Assembly: GCA_017881645.1 (NCBI GenBank)
Contig: JADGQQ010000131.1
Location: 1-9,235 of the forward strand
Reading direction: 5' to 3'
From: Clostridia bacterium
GTDB lineage: Bacteria > Bacillota > Clostridia > Saccharofermentanales > Saccharofermentanaceae
Length of the DNA stretch: 9,235 nt
How positions within the stretch are numbered: position 1 is the first letter of the stretch; each line of letters begins with the position of its first letter. The notes under the pieces are model-generated. The model made no database searches. It had not been told where the DNA came from and was given only the letters and a program-made list of their open reading frames with translations. Shown here piece by piece: positions 6,352-9,235 of the stretch. Position numbers and translations under genes: made by a program.

Positions 6352-7632
6352 ATGAATAGAACAGCTTTCATAATCGTCACCTTCTGTACCATTGCGACAC
6401 TCCGTGACGAGGTGAGCGCCCAATGGGTTCAGCAAAACAGCGGAACTACTCAGACGCTCACCGATGTTGTGATGCTCGATTCCGTGACCGCTGTTGTCTC
6501 CGGAAGAAACCGTTCGGTGCTGCGAACAACGAATTCCGGCGCGACGTGGACCGACATCACGGCGCCCATGTCCTCCACCGAACGATGGAATGGCCTTTCC
6601 TTTTATGATGCATCCAACGGCATCGTTGTGGGAGATAACGGTGTGATGTTCACTACCACCAATGGCGGCGCAAGCTGGTTCTGGCATCAGATTCCCGGAG
6701 GTCAACAATGTCTCTCGGCAATTCATGTTTCTCCCGGCAGTTTTTACGTGGGAGCCGATTCCGGCTGGCTCTACTACACGCTCGACACAGGAAGAACATG
6801 GAGCTCAAACAAAATCAGCGCAGGACCGATCAGAACTCTCTTCCGGTCGCGCGGAGATTCGTTTTCTGATCAGCGCTACGCCCTGACCCCTTATTCCATT
6901 CTCACAGAATATTCGATGCAACCCGTTGATTGGAGGGAACAAGTCCTGCCGGGATTTCTGGGCCTTGGTTCGGAAGCATGTGATGCTGAGTTTTGTGACG
7001 GCGGCAGTTCGGGATTCATTGTTGGCGTTCAGGGTGATCTGCGGGCCTCGCCGGCGGTTTTGCGAAAGCGTTCTTCAGATACCGGATGGACACAAATTTC
7101 TTCCGGCACTCCGCGTGACGGCGCTTTTCTCGGCATCTCGGCTCCATCGGCAAAGACTGTCTACATATGCGGCAGCGGCGGCATGCTTATGAGGTCGATC
7201 GATACCGGCACATCCTGGATCGCAGCCGCGGTTCCCACCAAACGAACGCTCAATGCAATCTATTTCTTTAATGAGCACCGGGGATTTGCAGTCGGAGATT
7301 CCGGCACCATTCTCTTCACATCGAACGGTGGAATCACGGGCGTCTCTCACCCCGACAATTCTTTTCCCAAAGATTTTGATCTTGAGCAGAATTATCCCAA
7401 TCCATTTAATCCTTCGACAACAATCTCATTCCGACTTCCCGCAAGCGCGTTTGTATCGTTGAAGATCTATGATGGATTGGGAAGAGAGATTGCAACACTT
7501 CTTGCGCAGGATTTTCCACCCGGAGTTCACAAAACAGAATGGAATGCAGGTGCATTTCCGAGCGGTATTTATTTTTGTCGTTTCAATGCAGGATCGTTCT
7601 CTGGAGTGAAGAGACTTGTCTTGCTGAAATAA
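6352..7632 (+). CDS. Secreted YCF48/Asp-box propeller protein with type IX sorting domain
   Basis: A 426-residue surface or extracellular protein. GAGGTG at 6341-6346, 5 nt before the ATG, fixes the start. The signal peptide ends at about VSA|QW (residue 23-24). The body is a beta-propeller of YCF48/BNR-like repeats with Asp-box motifs TTNSGATW (near 59-66), TTNGGASW (near 102-109), TLDTGRTW (near 143-150), SIDTGTSW (near 281-288) and a final TSNGG (near 322). Between boxes run phrases such as GIVVGDNGVMFTT and GFAVGDSGTILFT, typical of these propellers. Residues about 343-426 form a type A T9SS C-terminal sorting domain: LEQNYPNPFNPSTTISF, then VSLKIYDGLGREIATLL, then SGIYFCRFNAG, ending in VKRLVLLK. 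The domain directs export through the type IX system and is normally cleaved when the protein is fixed to the cell surface. The propeller's binding partner is unknown. Confidence 0.93.
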   Translation: MNRTAFIIVTFCTIATLRDEVSAQWVQQNSGTTQTLTDVVMLDSVTAVVSGRNRSVLRTTNSGATWTDITAPMSSTERWNGLSFYDASNGIVVGDNGVMFTTTNGGASWFWHQIPGGQQCLSAIHVSPGSFYVGADSGWLYYTLDTGRTWSSNKISAGPIRTLFRSRGDSFSDQRYALTPYSILTEYSMQPVDWREQVLPGFLGLGSEACDAEFCDGGSSGFIVGVQGDLRASPAVLRKRSSDTGWTQISSGTPRDGAFLGISAPSAKTVYICGSGGMLMRSIDTGTSWIAAAVPTKRTLNAIYFFNEHRGFAVGDSGTILFTSNGGITGVSHPDNSFPKDFDLEQNYPNPFNPSTTISFRLPASAFVSLKIYDGLGREIATLLAQDFPPGVHKTEWNAGAFPSGIYFCRFNAGSFSGVKRLVLLK

Positions 7633-7740
7633 GACGGCGTCTCCCGCCTCTTTCTGAATGCGACCGATATGGGATATGCGCTCTACACGAAATGTGGATT
7701 TATCGAACCGGACAACAAAGCGCTGCAGCTTGACTTGTAA
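7633..7740 (+). pseudogene. C-terminal remnant of a GNAT acetyltransferase
   Basis: Directly after the TAA of the propeller gene, and in the same reading frame, come 35 sense codons ending in TAA (7738-7740). The translation contains GVSRLFLNATDMGYALYTKC, then GFI, EPDNKALQLDL. This closely follows the last strand-helix-strand of GNAT N-acetyltransferases, whose usual form is 'v-x-L-x-A-T-x-x-G-x-x-L-Y-x-k-x-G-F' followed by a short strand before the stop. The acetyl-CoA-binding part and a start codon are missing, so it cannot be functional alone. It sits 12 bp before the YdeI-like gene, suggesting an intact GNAT gene once preceded that gene in an operon and was cut by a deletion or by arrival of the propeller gene. 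Confidence 0.7.
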
Positions 7741-7752
7741 GAAAGCAAACGC

Positions 7753-8316
7753 ATGACCATTGGCGAAGCACTGTTTCTGGTAACGCGCAAAGAATGGCGC
7801 TCCTGGCTGAAAGAGCATGGAAAAGAAAAGTCTGAAATATGGCTTGTCTATTTTAAGAAAGGGAGCGGTAAGCCGAGAATTCCGTACAACGATGCGGTCG
7901 AAGAAGCGCTGTGCTTCGGGTGGATCGACAGCATTCTCAAACCGATCGATGAGGAGAAATATGCACAGCGTTTCAGTCCGCGCAAAGTGGGAAGCCAGCT
8001 TTCCTCGATGAACCGGGAGAGAATCCTGAGACTCATCCGAAGCAAGAAGATGACCGCCGCCGGATTGGAAGCGATCCGGCATACTGCCAAGAAGCCCGCA
8101 TCGGAAGCGCCTTTCATTCTTCCGCCGGATATCCGTATCGCATTGATGGCCAACAAGAAGACCTGGAACAACTTCACAAAATTTCCCAAATCGTATAAAC
8201 GCATACGCATCGGCTGGATTGCCGCGGCCCGGCACCGACCGTCAATTTTCCAGCAGCGCTTGAACTATTTCATCGCTATGACCTCTAAAAATAAGCGCTT
8301 TGGCATGGTTCAGTAG
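7753..8316 (+). CDS. YdeI/OmpD-associated family protein
   Basis: A 187-residue cytoplasmic protein of the YdeI/OmpD-associated (OmdA) family, of typical length. Recognisable parts are SEIWLVYFKKGSGKPRIPYN (residues 27-46), DAVEEALCFGWIDSI (47-61), YAQRFSPRK (70-78), the helix LNRER-like SSMNRERILRLI (84-95), MTAAGLEAI (100-108), and the C-terminal helical OmdA region TWNNFTKFPKSYKRIRIGWI (137-156) followed by AAARHR. Some members have been annotated as bacteriocin-protection proteins, but the biochemical role is not established, and nothing here adds evidence for it. The ATG at 7753 has only the purine-rich AAGAAAG upstream. It follows the GNAT remnant by 12 bp, and the SDR gene begins 53 bp after it. 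It probably belongs to a small plus-strand operon. Confidence 0.88.
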   Translation: MTIGEALFLVTRKEWRSWLKEHGKEKSEIWLVYFKKGSGKPRIPYNDAVEEALCFGWIDSILKPIDEEKYAQRFSPRKVGSQLSSMNRERILRLIRSKKMTAAGLEAIRHTAKKPASEAPFILPPDIRIALMANKKTWNNFTKFPKSYKRIRIGWIAAARHRPSIFQQRLNYFIAMTSKNKRFGMVQ

Positions 8317-8369
8317 ACATCACTCTTCACCTCCCATTTCTCCCATTTTGCCCGATAGGAAAGGTATCT

Positions 8370-9053
8370 ATGAAAATTAAAGCGATTGTGTTCGGCGCCA
8401 GCGGTATGGTTGGCGAAGGCGTGCTCATGACGGCGCTCGATCATCCCGAGGTCGAATCGGTTCTGGTGATCGGCAGACGGCCGTGCGGTATCACCGATCC
8501 GCGCATCAAAGAAACTCTGCACCAGGATTTCTTCGATTATTCTTCGATCGAACAGGAGTTGAAAGGATACGACGCATGCTTCTTCTGTCTCGGCGTCACG
8601 TCCGTCGGCAAAAAGGAGGCAGAGTACCGGCGGTTGACCTATGATCTTACCATGGCTGCTGCCCGCACATTATCCCGCTTGAATCCGTCGATGACGTTTT
8701 GCTACGTCTCCGGTTCCGGCACCGATGGCACGGAACAGGGGCGCATCGCGTGGGCACGCATCAAGGGAAAAACAGAAAACGATCTGGCGAAGCTGCCGTT
8801 CAAAGCAGCGTATGCCTTCCGGCCCGGATACATCCTGCCGGTCAAGGGACAAAAGCACGCACACAGTTTCTCGACAATTCTTGGCGGTGCATATCCTTTT
8901 TTCAAAAAACTGCTCCCGCAATACATGTGTACACTTCGTGAATTGGGCCGGGCAATGATTGTCGTATCGACACGGGGTTTTGAAAGGCGAATCTTGGAAA
9001 ACCGGGACATTACAGCGCTCGGGGCAGATACTCCCGCCGGTATGCGCAAATAA
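8370..9053 (+). CDS. Atypical SDR / NAD(P)-binding oxidoreductase-like protein
   Basis: A 227-residue Rossmann-fold protein, close to NAD(P)-binding and epimerase-like atypical short-chain dehydrogenases. It begins with strand KAIVFGASGMVGEGVL (residues 4-19), whose GASGMVGEG is the dinucleotide-binding glycine motif. GRRP at 35-38 follows the second strand and suggests NADP preference. FFCLGVTSVGKKEAEY (71-86) is the loop after strand 4, CYVSGSGTD (111-119) carries the usual serine position, and ARIKGKTEN (129-137) replaces the YxxxK motif, with no catalytic Tyr visible there. RPGYILP (151-157) is also typical. Without the Tyr it may be a redox-sensing or ligand-binding member rather than a dehydrogenase. 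AGGAAAGG at 8357-8364, 5 nt before the ATG, fixes the start. The cupin gene follows by 33 bp. Confidence 0.88.
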   Translation: MKIKAIVFGASGMVGEGVLMTALDHPEVESVLVIGRRPCGITDPRIKETLHQDFFDYSSIEQELKGYDACFFCLGVTSVGKKEAEYRRLTYDLTMAAARTLSRLNPSMTFCYVSGSGTDGTEQGRIAWARIKGKTENDLAKLPFKAAYAFRPGYILPVKGQKHAHSFSTILGGAYPFFKKLLPQYMCTLRELGRAMIVVSTRGFERRILENRDITALGADTPAGMRK

Positions 9054-9086
9054 AATTTCCCAATATCTGTTGCCAGGAGGTTTACG

Positions 9087-9235
9087 ATGACATCCCACAT
9101 GCCCTTGCCCTTTCAAGTCATCAACTGGAATTCGATTCCAACGACGCAGCATGCCGGCGAGAAAGGGACTGCCTTCTGGCAGACAGTGCAATTTCCCGAT
9201 TTGAGAATTCGAATCGTGAGATATTCGCCGGGCTA
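9087..9235 (+). CDS. DHCW-motif cupin protein, 3'-truncated by the window
   Basis: The strong ribosome-binding site AGGAGG (9075-9080), 6 nt before the ATG, introduces a reading frame that stays open to the window end (49 codons visible). The protein begins MTSHMPLPFQVINWNSIPTT, then continues with GEKGTAFWQTVQFPDL and RIRIVRYSPG. This matches the N-terminal part of small cupin-fold proteins annotated as 'DHCW motif cupin', in which 'Y-S-x-G-Y' is soon followed by the D-H-W/C-C motif. That motif itself lies beyond the window, so metal-binding residues cannot be checked. These are single-domain proteins of about 110 residues with no settled function. The gene is probably co-transcribed with the SDR gene 33 bp upstream. 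Confidence 0.75.
   Translation, partial: MTSHMPLPFQVINWNSIPTTQHAGEKGTAFWQTVQFPDLRIRIVRYSPG

Noticed and set aside
7636..7655. Possible terminator GGCG-TCTCC-CGCC followed by a T-rich stretch after the propeller gene
   Set aside because: The stem is only 4 bp, the T-run is broken, and the same bases encode the start of the GNAT remnant.
7426..8235. Minus-strand reading frame of 269 codons across the propeller end, the GNAT remnant and the YdeI-like gene
   Set aside because: It crosses three plus-strand coding stretches that have clear family motifs. Its translation is rich in Phe, Arg and Cys as expected of an antisense shadow, with no known domain.
8670..9191. Minus-strand reading frame of 173 codons opposite the SDR and cupin genes
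   Set aside because: It is antisense to two genes with good ribosome-binding sites and family motifs, and has no recognisable content.
1..9235. CRISPR arrays, tRNA or rRNA genes, insertion sequences and attachment sites
   Set aside because: I looked for regularly spaced repeats, tRNA-like T-arms, transposase motifs and terminal inverted repeats on both strands and found none that I could support.

Overview
The window looks like a chromosomal segment from a bacterium of the Bacteroidota/Chlorobiota/Ignavibacteriota (FCB) group. The best evidence is the protein encoded at 6352-7632. It has a signal peptide, a propeller of Asp-box repeats, and a C-terminal type IX secretion sorting domain with the 'QNYPNPFNPST' signature common in Ignavibacteria, Kapabacteria and relatives. 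Several genes have clear Shine-Dalgarno sequences (AGGAGG, GAGGTG, AGGAAAGG). The two best plus-strand promoter candidates are sigma70-like (TTGAAW-N17-TATATT) rather than the -33 TTTG / -7 TANNTTTG type of classical Bacteroidia, which leans away from Bacteroidia proper. The species cannot be named from this sequence.

Layout. 1-1571 is an L-lactate permease (LctP/LldP family) cut off at its 5' end. 1572-1799 is non-coding, with a possible folded element at 1571-1675 and a promoter at 1708-1736. 1800-4139 is a secreted S41-type protein with two S41-like halves, the first apparently degenerate. 4206-4649 is a DUF3788 protein. 4685-5249 on the minus strand is a toxin-antitoxin pair: a BrnT-like toxin first, then a CopG/ribbon-helix-helix antitoxin overlapping it. 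5250-5441 is a divergent regulatory region with a promoter on each strand and several dyad or direct repeats. 5442-6317 is a SAM-dependent methyltransferase with a hydrophobic C-terminal segment. 6352-7632 is the type IX-secreted propeller protein. 7633-7740 holds the C-terminal remnant of a GNAT acetyltransferase. 7753-8316 is a YdeI/OmpD-associated protein, 8370-9053 an atypical SDR (NAD(P)-binding) protein, and 9087-9235 the start of a DHCW-motif cupin cut by the window end.

How the genes work together. Most are independent accessory functions. Three groupings can be supported: the toxin-antitoxin operon; the methyltransferase and secreted propeller gene, only 34 bp apart and possibly co-transcribed; and a closely spaced plus-strand run of small genes (GNAT remnant, YdeI-like, SDR, cupin) typical of small stress or metabolic accessory genes. 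The base composition around 4140-5440 is visibly more AT-rich than the flanks, as expected for an acquired toxin-antitoxin segment. I did not find a clearly new multi-gene system. The most useful unexplained points are the possibly leaderless toxin promoter with its CAAT repeat array, the two dyads over the methyltransferase starts, the GNAT remnant in frame after the stop of the secreted protein, and the possible folded element after the permease.
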